Shown here: one piece after another, positions 15,018 through 24,010 of the stretch
Layout: every line of letters begins with the position of its first letter
Position numbering within the stretch: the first letter of the stretch is position 1
DNA from: Bacillus proteolyticus
Lineage (GTDB): Bacteria; Bacillota; Bacilli; Bacillales; Bacillaceae_G
NCBI RefSeq assembly: GCF_001884065.1
Contig: NZ_MACH01000079.1
Location: 54,786-118,785, forward strand
Reading direction: 5' to 3'
DNA: 64,000 nt
The notes under the pieces: model-generated
The model's input: the letters and a program-made list of their open reading frames with translations, nothing else
What the model was told of the DNA's origin: nothing
Database searches by the model: none
Position numbers and translations under genes: made by a program

Positions 15018-15043
15018 AACTGCCCCTAACTTAAGTGACAGTT
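15018..15043. promoter_or_regulatory. Candidate MocR operator
   Basis: AACTG and CAGTT flank 16 bases in the divergent region between the GNAT and MocR genes; another CAGTT lies at 15064. Repeated half-sites in a divergent promoter are typical for MocR regulators. Only an inference. Confidence 0.3.
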
Positions 15044-15087
15044 CGATTATTTTTTATATGGCCAGTTTTTAAAGGAGAATTTATAAA

Positions 15088-16488
15088 ATGGATCTTACTA
15101 TCCCATTGCAATTAGAAAGTAAAACACCAATTTACTTACAAATTTACGAATATATGAAACGGGAAATCTCTCAGGGATTACTGCCTGCCGGTACACGCCT
15201 TCCTTCTCACAGAAATTTAGCTATGCAACTTAATGTTAGCCGTATTACTGTTGAATCTGCTTATCAACAATTACTAGCTGAGGGTTATGTAGAAAGTGAA
15301 CCGAAACGTGGGATTTTTGTTGCAGAAGTTGATATTGATGTCATTCAAAATAAACAAAAATTTGTGCCAAACAGCGCTAACAATATAAAAAAAGAACAAT
15401 ATGACTATGATTGTAGCCAAGGGCTTATTGATCAAAAAGCTTTTCCAATTACAAACTGGAAAAGAGCATTACACGAAACTTTATTCCAATATGAAAATGA
15501 ATTATTTGCTAAAGAAGATCCACAAGGTGAATTCGTTCTACGAGAACATATTTCAAAGTATTTATATCATGCTCGCGGGGTACATTCTACATCTGATCAA
15601 ATTATTATCGGAGCCGGTACGCAACCTCTTCTTTGGTTACTACTTCAACTGCTTGGTTCAAAAAAAGAATACGGAATCGAAAACCCTGGATTTCATCGTA
15701 TAACTGCTATGATTCAAAGCTCTGTTCTTCCTGTTCACCCTATACCTCTAGATGATAAAGGGATTCATATTTCAGCTTTACGTGAATCAGGTGCTAATGT
15801 AGCATACGTCACTCCATCTCACCAATTTCCACTTGGAATAATTATGCCTTTATCTAGAAGACTCGAACTATTAAAATGGGCGAATGATTGCGGGGGATAT
15901 ATTATTGAAGATGATTACGACGGGGAATTCCGCTATGTAGGGAAACCTATTCCTTCTTTACAAGGACTGGATTCAAATGAACGTGTTATTTATATGGGAA
16001 CCTTTTCAAAATCCTTTTTACCTTCTTTACGAATGGGATATATCGTTTTACCACCTCATCTTTTAAAAACCTATAAAGAACTTGAAGGTAAATTTAAACA
16101 AACTGTTTCCACAATACAGCAACTCGCTTTTGCCACCTTTATTCACAATGGTGATTGGGAGCGTCATTTAAACCGTAGTCGTACGTTATATAAAAGAAAG
16201 CATACATTACTAGTTAAATCTATCAAAAATGAAATGGAATCTCGTGTTCAAATACTTGGTGAACAGTCCGGGCTGCATATCGTACTTCACGTTAATAATG
16301 GGATGAACGAACAAGAACTTATTCATGCAGCTGCGAAACAACGCATTAAGTTGTACCCTCTCTCCACATACGATTCTGTTCATAATTTAAGGAAGGCATC
16401 GTATGTATTACTCGGGTTCGGCAGTATTCCCGAAGATAGTATCGAAACGGTTGTCAAATTACTGAAAATAGTCTGGTTCCCTAACTAA
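15088..16488 (+). CDS. MocR/GabR-type PLP-dependent transcriptional regulator
   Basis: 466 residues. N-terminal GntR winged helix (LPAGTRLPSHRNLAMQLNV, then RITVESAYQQLLAEGYVESE, residues ~35-75), a linker, then an aminotransferase-fold domain from ~100. The PLP lysine is in MGTFSKSFLPSLRMGY, the cofactor-binding Asp-Tyr in EDDYDGEFRY. Members sense PLP or an amino acid and switch nearby genes. ATG at 15088 has AAAGGAG nine bases upstream. Divergent from the GNAT gene at 14534, its likely target. Ends at a strong terminator. Confidence 0.88.
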   Translation: MDLTIPLQLESKTPIYLQIYEYMKREISQGLLPAGTRLPSHRNLAMQLNVSRITVESAYQQLLAEGYVESEPKRGIFVAEVDIDVIQNKQKFVPNSANNIKKEQYDYDCSQGLIDQKAFPITNWKRALHETLFQYENELFAKEDPQGEFVLREHISKYLYHARGVHSTSDQIIIGAGTQPLLWLLLQLLGSKKEYGIENPGFHRITAMIQSSVLPVHPIPLDDKGIHISALRESGANVAYVTPSHQFPLGIIMPLSRRLELLKWANDCGGYIIEDDYDGEFRYVGKPIPSLQGLDSNERVIYMGTFSKSFLPSLRMGYIVLPPHLLKTYKELEGKFKQTVSTIQQLAFATFIHNGDWERHLNRSRTLYKRKHTLLVKSIKNEMESRVQILGEQSGLHIVLHVNNGMNEQELIHAAAKQRIKLYPLSTYDSVHNLRKASYVLLGFGSIPEDSIETVVKLLKIVWFPN

Positions 16489-16493
16489 AAAAA

Positions 16494-16529
16494 ACTCCAC
16501 GTAAGTTATACTTACGTGGAGTTTTTTTA
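16494..16529. terminator. Strong bidirectional terminator
   Basis: ACTCCACGTAAG and CTTACGTGGAGT form a 12-pair stem with A7 before and T7 after. It separates the convergent MocR and YitT-family genes. Confidence 0.9.
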
Positions 16530-16533
16530 GTTA

Positions 16534-17391
16534 CTATTTTTCTGATACTTGCCCTGATTTCGCTGTCCTTCCTGGACGCTTTACACCAGTTGTTTCTGTT
16601 GAATAAGAAGCTTCAATTATAGCACTTGGATCTACAGAGAGAACGAGATCTTTCATTTTCGGATAAATGAAACGGTTTGTAATACAATAAATAATTCTCT
16701 GGTGCTCTCCTAAAAAACCACCTTCTCCATGTAGATACGTAACAGACAGTTGTAATTCTTTCATAAGCAGTTCGCCAATTTCTTTATTTTTATTCGAAAT
16801 AATCATGACGCTCTTCCCTTGATTAATACCGTCTAATATGAAATCTATCATTTTCGTAACAATATAGAAAATTGCTAATGAGAACATCGCTTGCTCAATT
16901 GAAAATAAAATAGCAACAAATACAAAAATAACCGCATTTACAGCAAGTAAAAATGTACTGATCGGTACTTTAAAATGCTTGTTCATCCAAACAGCTAACA
17001 TTTCTGATCCATCAATTGCCCCGCCCATTTTTACAACGATTCCAACACCAACACCAAATAGAACCCCTCCATAAAGTACAATTAATAATTCAGAAGTCGT
17101 AATTGCTGGAAATGGTTTTAAATAAATCAATCCGAGTGTTGTAACAACATTTGCATAGGATGTACGGATGAAAAACTTCTTCCCCATTACTTTTGCAGTA
17201 AATAGCAAAATCGGGATATTAAGTCCTAAAAACACTCCGTAAAGCGGTAATCCAGCAACTTTATTTGCCATAATAGCAATCGCGGTTACCCCACCGTCTA
17301 CTAAACCATTAGGCGCTAAAATAAGCTCTAGTGAACCCGCTACAATAATGGAGCCAATTGTTAATAATACGTATTCAAATAATTTTTTCAT
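16534..17391 (-). CDS. YitT family membrane protein
   Basis: 285 residues with five hydrophobic segments in the first ~185 residues, starting MKKLFEYVLLTIGSIIVAG. Family signatures are APNGLVDGGVTAIAIM, GGAIDGSEMLAVW and the C-terminal soluble DUF2179 domain (GKSVMIISNKNKEIGELLMK, ... THLHGEGGF-like TYLHGEGGFLGEHQ). A multipass membrane protein of unknown transport role. Alone in its transcript. Confidence 0.88.
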   Translation of the reverse strand: MKKLFEYVLLTIGSIIVAGSLELILAPNGLVDGGVTAIAIMANKVAGLPLYGVFLGLNIPILLFTAKVMGKKFFIRTSYANVVTTLGLIYLKPFPAITTSELLIVLYGGVLFGVGVGIVVKMGGAIDGSEMLAVWMNKHFKVPISTFLLAVNAVIFVFVAILFSIEQAMFSLAIFYIVTKMIDFILDGINQGKSVMIISNKNKEIGELLMKELQLSVTYLHGEGGFLGEHQRIIYCITNRFIYPKMKDLVLSVDPSAIIEASYSTETTGVKRPGRTAKSGQVSEK

Positions 17392-17623
17392 TCATTACCC
17401 CCAAAACTTATATATTTTCTTAGTATTATCATAACTAATTTTTTTCGCAAATACAAAGAAATTGCTTTATATACACACATTTTTCACCTTTTTGGTGATT
17501 CTTATGTAGAATCTCAAAATTTAATACACTTTATACAAAAATAATACCCCCCTAATTTTTACCTCTTAATAACATTATGTTATATAATCAATTTAGAGAA
17601 TTTACAGAAAAAGGAGCTCTTTC

Positions 17624-18502
17624 ATGCTACAACAATTGTTCACTTCACCTATTTTATCTGTTCAAGCTTTGCATCCAGGCTATGTAGACCATGCAAGCGA
17701 CGTGTTTCTTGTTAAAACAGAAGCTGAAGAAGTTATTGTTCGTTCCTCAAAAATGACTGAAGAGCCCAACAATGATTTTTGGTGGGGATGTAAAAACCTT
17801 TTTGGAATTAATCCAAGGAACGTACATCATTTAGAAACAATACACGCATTATTGAAAAAGCATACTACCTTACCCATCCCTACTATTTTGCAAAAACATG
17901 TTTTAAATGGGCGAGAGTATGTAATCGTCGAAAAACTAACCGGAAGTACGCTGCAATCATTTATCGGACAACCTGATTCTATTTTATTCAGCCTTGGAAA
18001 AGGACTAGCAGAAATTCATTCGTTTCAAGCAGAGTTTATAGGAAACCCATCAAGTACTTTCCACATTCCACTAGAAGAATTTAAGTCTCACATATTAAAA
18101 GTCAGTAAAGATCTTGTAAATAGGTTCTATTCCGATAATGTTAGCATCCATAACGCATTTCATACTTTTGAGTCACAACTCTCTTCCTTGCCAGCACCGA
18201 AGGAAGCTACACTCGTTTTAATTGATATGGATCCTACTCAATTTTTATCAGATGGTACAACTATTACCGGCTTAGTAGATACAGAGGCTTTTGCAATTGC
18301 TCCACGAGAGTTTGATTTTATCGGCTTAGAATATGTATTTACAGAAAAAAAGGCTCATACTTTTAAAAAAGGTTATGAAACCATTATGCCCATTCCTAGT
18401 TTTAAAGAATGTAGACAACCCTATCGATATTTATATCGCTTATTATCTGTTCAGGGTAATGTGGAGTTAGAAAAGTGGTTACGTCATCCATCCTATTTTT
18501 AA
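17624..18502 (+). CDS. Aminoglycoside phosphotransferase-like kinase fold protein
   Basis: 292 residues. The kinase-like order is VFLVKTEAEEVIVRSSK (ATP lobe), REYVIVEKLTGSTLQSFIG (hinge), VLIDMDPTQFL (catalytic loop) and TGLVDTEAFAIAPREFDF (metal loop). In the catalytic loop the usual HGDxxxxN is degenerate: the Asp is kept, while the His and the Asn (here Gln) are changed. It may be a weak kinase or a binding protein; the substrate is unknown. AAAGGAG precedes ATG 17624. First of three closely spaced plus-strand genes. Confidence 0.7.
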   Translation: MLQQLFTSPILSVQALHPGYVDHASDVFLVKTEAEEVIVRSSKMTEEPNNDFWWGCKNLFGINPRNVHHLETIHALLKKHTTLPIPTILQKHVLNGREYVIVEKLTGSTLQSFIGQPDSILFSLGKGLAEIHSFQAEFIGNPSSTFHIPLEEFKSHILKVSKDLVNRFYSDNVSIHNAFHTFESQLSSLPAPKEATLVLIDMDPTQFLSDGTTITGLVDTEAFAIAPREFDFIGLEYVFTEKKAHTFKKGYETIMPIPSFKECRQPYRYLYRLLSVQGNVELEKWLRHPSYF

Positions 18503-18525
18503 TAACGATTGCGAGGGATTATGAA

Positions 18526-19413
18526 ATGAATATTGAAAAAAAGAAATCTTTAACAACAAACGAAATTCAGCAAATGAAAGATTTAGCTCATATTTGCGGG
18601 CAACACGATCAAATTGATTACTCGTCAGAGTTGCATGTCAACTTTTTAACTGCTCGTAATAAAGATGTGATAAATGATTTTCTATTTTATGATGATACTC
18701 AATTAATCGGTGCATTGAGTATGTATGACTTTGAAAGACCGACAAAACTGGAGTTAATAGGGTTTGTCCATCCGAACTATAGGAAACAACATATAGGCAC
18801 TACTCTTTTACAAACCGCAATGAAAGAAATACGAATAAGGGAGGCAGATGAAGCTCTTCTTATTATGAATGGGGATTCTGCTTCTGGGAAAGAATTTGCA
18901 AAACAAATGAAGTTACCTTATTTATATAGTGAATATAGTATGGAGTTCAAAGCAAAAGAAGTGCAAAAAACAACAAAGAATACTATACAGCTCACTCTTG
19001 CATCTTCAGAATCACTTCTTAATCTTATTGAAATTTCCAGTAAAGCCTTTGGAGATTCTGTAGAAAATACCGCTACATGGTTACAGAAAATGATGAATTC
19101 ACCTTCCCATCAAGTTTACAGTGCCCTTATCGATGAAAAAGTGATAGGAACGATTACAGTTTCTGAGCGAGGGCAATCTACTACACTATCAGGATTCGCA
19201 GTTCATCCTTCTTATCAAGGTAAAGGATATGGTAAAGATATTCTTAGTTATATGGTACATACACTTATTACAGATGGAGTTTCAACAATTGAATTAGACG
19301 TCGAAACGAAAAATAACAATGCTTTAAAACTATATACACAATGTGGTTTTGAAATTAAAACGAAGCATGACTATTATAATTTAATGAATCTTGAAGAGAA
19401 TACATATGTCTAA
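18526..19413 (+). CDS. Tandem GNAT acetyltransferase
   Basis: 295 residues from ATG 18526 with GAGGG eight bases upstream (an earlier in-frame start at 18475 overlaps the previous gene). Two GNAT halves: residues ~1-140 with LIGFVHPNYRKQHIGTTLL and residues ~150-295 with SGFAVHPSYQGKGYGKDIL and NNNALKLYTQCGF. Only the second half has an ideal QxxGxG loop, so it is the more likely active site. The gene overlaps the methyltransferase gene by eight bases. Confidence 0.85.
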   Translation: MNIEKKKSLTTNEIQQMKDLAHICGQHDQIDYSSELHVNFLTARNKDVINDFLFYDDTQLIGALSMYDFERPTKLELIGFVHPNYRKQHIGTTLLQTAMKEIRIREADEALLIMNGDSASGKEFAKQMKLPYLYSEYSMEFKAKEVQKTTKNTIQLTLASSESLLNLIEISSKAFGDSVENTATWLQKMMNSPSHQVYSALIDEKVIGTITVSERGQSTTLSGFAVHPSYQGKGYGKDILSYMVHTLITDGVSTIELDVETKNNNALKLYTQCGFEIKTKHDYYNLMNLEENTYV

Positions 19414-20119
19414 AGAACTAATTTATTCTGATTATGATGTTTTTGCAGACATTTATAATAAACATTGGGGACATTTTGCAGAACACTCCTATCCAGCCTA
19501 TCATAAATTCGTTTTACAAGATGCCGCTTCCCACTCCCGTATATTAGACCTTTGCTGCGGGACTGGGCACCTTACTAGGAAACTAATTGATAATAATTTT
19601 ATAGTAACTGGTATAGATGGTTCTGCTCAAATGATTGAACACGCACGTCAAAACGCGCCAGGTGCATCCTTCATCGTCGATGATGCACGCTCATTCAAAG
19701 TGGATGAGCAATTCCACTTTGTCATTTCAGCCGGTGATAGCTTAAATCATATACTTAAATTAGATGAGCTAAAAAACACTTTTCATCATGTTTATTTAGC
19801 ATTATATGATGGAGGTACATTTGCATTTGATATGAATATGGAGAAAGGTTTTCTTGAAAATTGGAGTGCGTCCTTTCACATTTCAGAACAAAAATATGTC
19901 TGTACGATAAACTCTACTTATGACATTGAAAGAAAAAAAGCAGTGATGAACTTTATACTATTTAAGCATGACATAAATGATAATTGGAAAAGAAGTGACT
20001 TTTCTTTTGAGGAAGCTTGTTACTCCAATGAAGAAATAATTTCTTCGTTGGAATCTGTAGGATTTAAAAACATTCAATTACATGGTGCAAATAGAACTTT
20101 TTTCATTTGTCAAAAATAA
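19406..20119 (+). CDS. Class I SAM-dependent methyltransferase
   Basis: 237 residues from ATG 19406, overlapping the end of the GNAT gene. Motif I is ILDLCCGTGHLTRKL, followed by VTGIDGSAQMIEHARQ, VDDARSFKVDEQFHFV and FAFDMNMEKG. It resembles small-molecule methyltransferases of the Methyltransf_25 group; the substrate is unknown. With the kinase-like and GNAT genes it may form a small modification operon. A terminator follows immediately. Confidence 0.85.
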   Translation: MSKELIYSDYDVFADIYNKHWGHFAEHSYPAYHKFVLQDAASHSRILDLCCGTGHLTRKLIDNNFIVTGIDGSAQMIEHARQNAPGASFIVDDARSFKVDEQFHFVISAGDSLNHILKLDELKNTFHHVYLALYDGGTFAFDMNMEKGFLENWSASFHISEQKYVCTINSTYDIERKKAVMNFILFKHDINDNWKRSDFSFEEACYSNEEIISSLESVGFKNIQLHGANRTFFICQK

Positions 20120-20122
20120 AAA

Positions 20123-20150
20123 AACTGAATCATAACGATTCAGTTTTTTC
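20123..20150. terminator. Bidirectional terminator
   Basis: AACTGAATC pairs with GATTCAGTT around ATAAC, with A and T runs on each side. It separates the convergent methyltransferase and alanine racemase genes. Confidence 0.9.
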
Positions 20151-21315
20151 TTAATATATTTACAACAGCAGTCGTTTCATTATTTTCTTTATAAACACGT
20201 GGAATTCTTCTGTCTAACATACATGTAACTTCATAGTTAATTGTACCTAACATATCCGCTATTTCTTCTACTGCGATGTTTTCTTCACCTTGTTTACCGT
20301 AGAATACTACTTCGTCCCCAATTTGTACTGGCATTGCTTTTGAAACGTCTAACATGAGCTGATCCATACAAACACGACCAATAACAGGTACTCGAACTCC
20401 ATTTATTATTGCATGCCCTTTATTAGACAACTGACGATTATAACCATCAGCATAACCAATCGGTACAGTTGCAATCCATTCTTCGCCCGTTGTTACATAC
20501 GTATTTCCATAACTAACACCACGATTTTTCTTCGCATGTTTAACATGTGCTACTTTTGATTTTAAAGACAACGCTGGTTTTAACGCTACAACAGTATGAT
20601 CAACTTCTTTCGAAGGATACATTCCATAGATTCCAATACCGACACGAACCATATTTTGAAATGTGTTGCTAAGTTCCATTGATCCTGCACTGTTTGAACT
20701 ATGAATATATGGAAAATGAATTCCCAATTTTTTTGCTGTATTTACAGCTTTTTCGAATAGACTTGTTTGCATATTCGTATATGCTTTATCAGTTTCATCA
20801 GCGGTAGAGTAATGTGTAAACATTCCTACCACTTCCACATACTCCATGCGGTTTAATTCTTCTAAAAATGGTTTCACTTCTTCTTCTTGTAAACCGATAC
20901 GACTCATTCCTGTATCAATTTTCACTTGAATTTGTGCTTTCTTTTGAAGACGGTTTGCAATTTCATTTATACTTTGTAAATCTTCTATTCTATAAACAGT
21001 CATCATAACGTCATATTGAATTGCCTCTTCCACAGCTGCTACTGATGTATAGCCTAAAATTAAAATCGGTACAGTGATTCCAGCTTCTCTTAATTCTATT
21101 GCTTCATCTACAAATGCAACTGCAAGTTGGTTTATTCCTGCTTCGATAGCTGATTTGGCAACTTCAACTGCTCCGTGGCCATACCCATTTGCTTTTACAG
21201 CAGCCATCATTGCAATATTTTCATCATTCACGCGTTTTTTAAATTCTTTTACATTATGTTTTACAGCATTTAAGTCAACTTCAACAATTGTATCTCTTCC
21301 ATATTTCAAGCTCAT
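20140..21315 (-). CDS. alr: Alanine racemase
   Basis: 391 residues, the usual length. It makes D-alanine for the cell wall and for spore germination control. The PLP lysine lies in MAAVKANGYGHGAVEVA (residue ~40). Other hallmarks are KIDTGMSRIGL, FTHYSTADETDKAY, HSSNSAGSM, VRVGIGIYGMYPS, the catalytic Tyr in VSYGNTYV and RVCMDQLMLDV. ATG 21315 has TTAGGAG eight bases upstream. The longer frame to 21366 is rejected because the promoter below would place the mRNA start near 21372, leaving almost no leader. Confidence 0.95.
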   Translation of the reverse strand: MSLKYGRDTIVEVDLNAVKHNVKEFKKRVNDENIAMMAAVKANGYGHGAVEVAKSAIEAGINQLAVAFVDEAIELREAGITVPILILGYTSVAAVEEAIQYDVMMTVYRIEDLQSINEIANRLQKKAQIQVKIDTGMSRIGLQEEEVKPFLEELNRMEYVEVVGMFTHYSTADETDKAYTNMQTSLFEKAVNTAKKLGIHFPYIHSSNSAGSMELSNTFQNMVRVGIGIYGMYPSKEVDHTVVALKPALSLKSKVAHVKHAKKNRGVSYGNTYVTTGEEWIATVPIGYADGYNRQLSNKGHAIINGVRVPVIGRVCMDQLMLDVSKAMPVQIGDEVVFYGKQGEENIAVEEIADMLGTINYEVTCMLDRRIPRVYKENNETTAVVNILRKN

Positions 21316-21378
21316 TGGTCTAACTCCTAACTCAATAATTACATTCCATTCTATTTCACGTTTCATATGACCTTTTAC

Positions 21379-21407
21379 AATATAATACTTTTCAATATGC
21401 TAGTCAA
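21379..21407 (-). promoter_or_regulatory. alr promoter, sigma-A type
   Basis: On the minus strand TTGACT (21402-21407), a 17-base spacer and TATATT (21379-21384). It predicts transcription from about 21372 and a ~57-base leader. Confidence 0.65.
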
Positions 21408-21486
21408 ACTACTAGAATTTTCGGAATTTTGAGTATGATATAATACCCTTAAGAAACTATTATATACGGAGATGAGGAGAATTACA

Positions 21487-21948
21487 ATGTTTGTACAATC
21501 TGCGTTGCACCAACTTAAAGTTGCTATTGATAGTTCTATTCATATGCTTAACCACTATACTGAAAACGAATTGAACATAAGACCGATTCAAGCTAAACGT
21601 TCCCTATTTGAAATGTATACACATCTTTCACTTATTTGCCATGCGGATTTCCTCATATTAAATGGTATTACGGAAAAAGATTTACATACCTTTTATATAG
21701 AACAAACACCAAAAACAATTACTCAAATGCAACAAATGATGATAAAAGGGTACGAACTACTTTCTAAAACTTTCTTATCCTATTCCAATGAAGAGTTAGC
21801 GGAAATTATGACTGCTTATTGGGGAATTTCTTATTCTCGATTCGAATGGTTGCTTGAAATCGTTGCACATTTTTATCATCATCGCGGACAAATTCATATT
21901 TTATTAGTTGAACATATTAAAGATCCTTGCATTCCTTTATTCGAATAA
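21487..21948 (+). CDS. DinB family protein
   Basis: 153 residues from ATG 21487 (GAGGAG seven bases upstream). A four-helix DinB fold with the three-His metal site spread over YTHLSLICHADF (His ~50), and AHFYHHRGQIHILL (His near 137 and 141). DinB proteins include thiol transferases and metal-dependent hydrolases; the activity here is not known. It overlaps the convergent MFS gene by 32 bases. Confidence 0.75.
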   Translation: MFVQSALHQLKVAIDSSIHMLNHYTENELNIRPIQAKRSLFEMYTHLSLICHADFLILNGITEKDLHTFYIEQTPKTITQMQQMMIKGYELLSKTFLSYSNEELAEIMTAYWGISYSRFEWLLEIVAHFYHHRGQIHILLVEHIKDPCIPLFE

Positions 21949-23113
21949 AAAGAGCGGAAACAAAACCAATAAAGAGTATCAATCCTAATAAAACAAACGT
22001 CTGAGCGTAGTCTCCTATTTTCATAAGATAAATAGAAATAATAGGTCCTATACTAGTTCCTAAAAATAAAATAAAAGTATAAATAGAAACTGCTATTCCC
22101 CTTGCTCCCCCTCCTAATTGGCCAACAAGAGAAACTAAAGACGGAACAGATATAGCAATACCTATTACAAAGCAGATGCTCATCATTACAAGTAGCGGCA
22201 GGTTCGAAATAAAACCCATTGAACTTAGACTAAAAATAGCGATCAACAATCCGCCCTGAAGAACTCGCCTTACTCCGAACCTCTTTGTTAAACGACCCGC
22301 AAGTGGTGACAGCAACATACCAAATAGCCCTGCTAAGCGAAAATAAATAATTTGTTCTGGAGTTAAATTGTAAGTAGGAGAGCTCAAATAATTTCCTAAA
22401 ACAGTATACATATTAACAAAAGCCATTAATAAAACAAATGCAATCATATAGCTCAATACTAAGCTTTTATGTGTAAAAACTTTACCCATCTGTTTAATTG
22501 GTCCAAAAATATCAGTATAGGATTGAGACGTTTCCCCTTTCGGAAGAGAATAATGAACCCATACAGCAGTAATGATATAGACAATACTAAGAAGAAAGAA
22601 CACCATATGCCATCCAAAATGCTGACTAACAGCCGTACTTATTACTTGCCCTACAATTCCAGCTACTAAAAAGCCAGTACTGACAAACCCAATTGTTGTA
22701 ACCTTTTTCTCTACTGGAAATATTTCTACAACGTAAGCCAACGCTACTGGAGAAAATGTAGCTGCTGCTATACCCTGTAATCCTCGAAGAATAACAAGCC
22801 AGAATAAGCTATCCACGAACCCTAAGAAAAAAGAAACAATCGAGAGTGCAAGCAATCCAATAAAGATCACTTTTTTTCGCCCATATTTATCAGAGATTGC
22901 CCCAAATAACAAACAACCTATAGCAAAGCCTACAGAAAATATACTGCCTGTAGCCGCAGATTGCGCTAATGATACCTTAAAAAGGTCTGAAAATAGAGAG
23001 GTTAAAGGAATCGTCACATATAGGCTGGACATAACTACCATCCCTGCCCAACATAACACCGCTGTCATTATTGTGTAATTCCTTTCACTATTTACTTCTT
23101 TTGATATTTCCAT
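21917..23113 (-). CDS. MFS transporter (DHA-type drug efflux)
   Basis: 398 residues, 12 predicted transmembrane segments. Family motif A is GAISDKYGRKKVIFIG (loop 2-3) with a second copy GRLTKRFGVRRVLQGG after helix 8; motif C-like GFLVAGIVGQVIS. Probably a proton-driven exporter of a small lipophilic compound. ATG 23113 has GGGGGAG eight bases upstream. The MarR regulator 205 bases upstream is its likely repressor, supported by inverted repeats in the gap. Confidence 0.85.
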   Translation of the reverse strand: MEISKEVNSERNYTIMTAVLCWAGMVVMSSLYVTIPLTSLFSDLFKVSLAQSAATGSIFSVGFAIGCLLFGAISDKYGRKKVIFIGLLALSIVSFFLGFVDSLFWLVILRGLQGIAAATFSPVALAYVVEIFPVEKKVTTIGFVSTGFLVAGIVGQVISTAVSQHFGWHMVFFLLSIVYIITAVWVHYSLPKGETSQSYTDIFGPIKQMGKVFTHKSLVLSYMIAFVLLMAFVNMYTVLGNYLSSPTYNLTPEQIIYFRLAGLFGMLLSPLAGRLTKRFGVRRVLQGGLLIAIFSLSSMGFISNLPLLVMMSICFVIGIAISVPSLVSLVGQLGGGARGIAVSIYTFILFLGTSIGPIISIYLMKIGDYAQTFVLLGLILFIGFVSALFIRIKECKDL

Positions 23114-23250
23114 CCTAAAATCTCCCCCTTACAATGATTTTCCCCATCGGTTTAAAACATCTAAAGTAAACTACTCAAAACGACATTCCTTCAACACTTA
23201 CTTAATTTGTTTACGTTAAAAGACATATCACCACCCCTCATTAAATTAGC

Positions 23251-23285
23251 TAAACATATAATAAGGCAACCTAATTATATGTTTA
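23251..23285. promoter_or_regulatory. Perfect 12-base inverted repeat, candidate MarR operator
   Basis: TAAACATATAAT and ATTATATGTTTA flank 11 bases upstream of the MFS gene. The interior contains TAAGGCAACCTAA, whose complement shares TTAGGT with the site at 23893. Likely binding region for the MarR protein. Confidence 0.5.
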
Positions 23286-23292
23286 AATAAAA

Positions 23293-23315
23293 AAGTTGAC
23301 TCACACAATCAACTT
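23293..23315 (-). terminator. Terminator after marR-type gene
   Basis: AAGTTGA pairs with TCAACTT, followed on the minus strand by TTTTTTATTT. Confidence 0.65.
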
Positions 23316-23317
23316 CT

Positions 23318-23863
23318 TTATCTGCCTTCTCCTAATTTCTTCTGCATAGTTACTTGCATTTTATTTAATAGCTTCTCTAAAGTTTGACGCTCTTCTTGAC
23401 TAAAGTCATCAATTAATGAAGCGCAAGATGACCAAAAAGTCGGTAAAGAATGCGTAACTAGTTCTTTTCCTTTCGGAGTAATTTTCACCTTTAATCTTCT
23501 TCGATCTTCAGAATGATTGAATCTTACGATTAACTCTCGTTTCTCCATCCAATCTAATAAGCCAGTGACAGAAGCACGTGTAATCCCTAAGCGGCTCGCA
23601 ATATCCGAAGGACTCATGTTCACCTCTCCCCCATTCGATTCCATTTCACGCAAAATAAACAACAGTAAAAAATCTAATTTACTTTCTGAAATACCAAGCG
23701 GAGCTAAATCTACATCAACAGCATCTAGAACATTATCAGACGTCCATAACATTAACAAACCAAGTTTTGCTGCGATTGGATCCGTATCCGCTGATGCTGT
23801 CTTTTTTATTAACTTTGCATAAGGCTCAATCCCTAAAGGAAGAGCATCTTTTTTTGAATCCAT
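23318..23863 (-). CDS. MarR family transcriptional regulator
   Basis: 181 residues, longer than most MarR proteins because of an N-terminal ~40-residue extension (KKDALPLGIEPYAKLIKK). The winged helix is PSDIASRLGITRASVTGLLDWMEKRELIVR (~95-125) with wing SEDRRRLKVKITPKGKEL. It likely represses itself and the MFS transporter, with loss of binding when a ligand is present. ATG 23863 has AAAGGAG 11 bases upstream. Confidence 0.85.
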   Translation of the reverse strand: MDSKKDALPLGIEPYAKLIKKTASADTDPIAAKLGLLMLWTSDNVLDAVDVDLAPLGISESKLDFLLLFILREMESNGGEVNMSPSDIASRLGITRASVTGLLDWMEKRELIVRFNHSEDRRRLKVKITPKGKELVTHSLPTFWSSCASLIDDFSQEERQTLEKLLNKMQVTMQKKLGEGR

Positions 23864-23892
23864 TCATTTTCACTCTCCTTTCTTTCATTTAA

Positions 23893-23905
23893 TTAGCTTA
23901 CCTAA
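23893..23905. promoter_or_regulatory. Candidate MarR operator upstream of its own gene
   Basis: TTAGCTTACCTAA is an imperfect palindrome (TTAG...CTAA). Its complement TTAGGTAAGCTAA matches the site inside 23262-23274 at 9 of 13 positions. Confidence 0.4.
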
Positions 23906-23960
23906 CTACTTTTTATTATACTCATTTTCTTCCTTTTATTGCAAGAATATTGTTAGACAA

Positions 23961-23989
23961 AAAAATCCTGTTTTTAAAACAGGATTTTT
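23961..23989. terminator. Terminator
   Basis: AATCCTGTTTT pairs with AAAACAGGATT, with A6 before and T5 after. It follows the HAD gene on the minus strand. Confidence 0.8.
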
Positions 23990-24010
23990 CATACTGACTA
24001 ACTAATATCT

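Noticed and set aside
21316-21366. Longer N-terminus for alanine racemase
   Set aside because: The promoter at 21379-21407 and the ribosome site before 21315 support the shorter protein, which has the normal family length.
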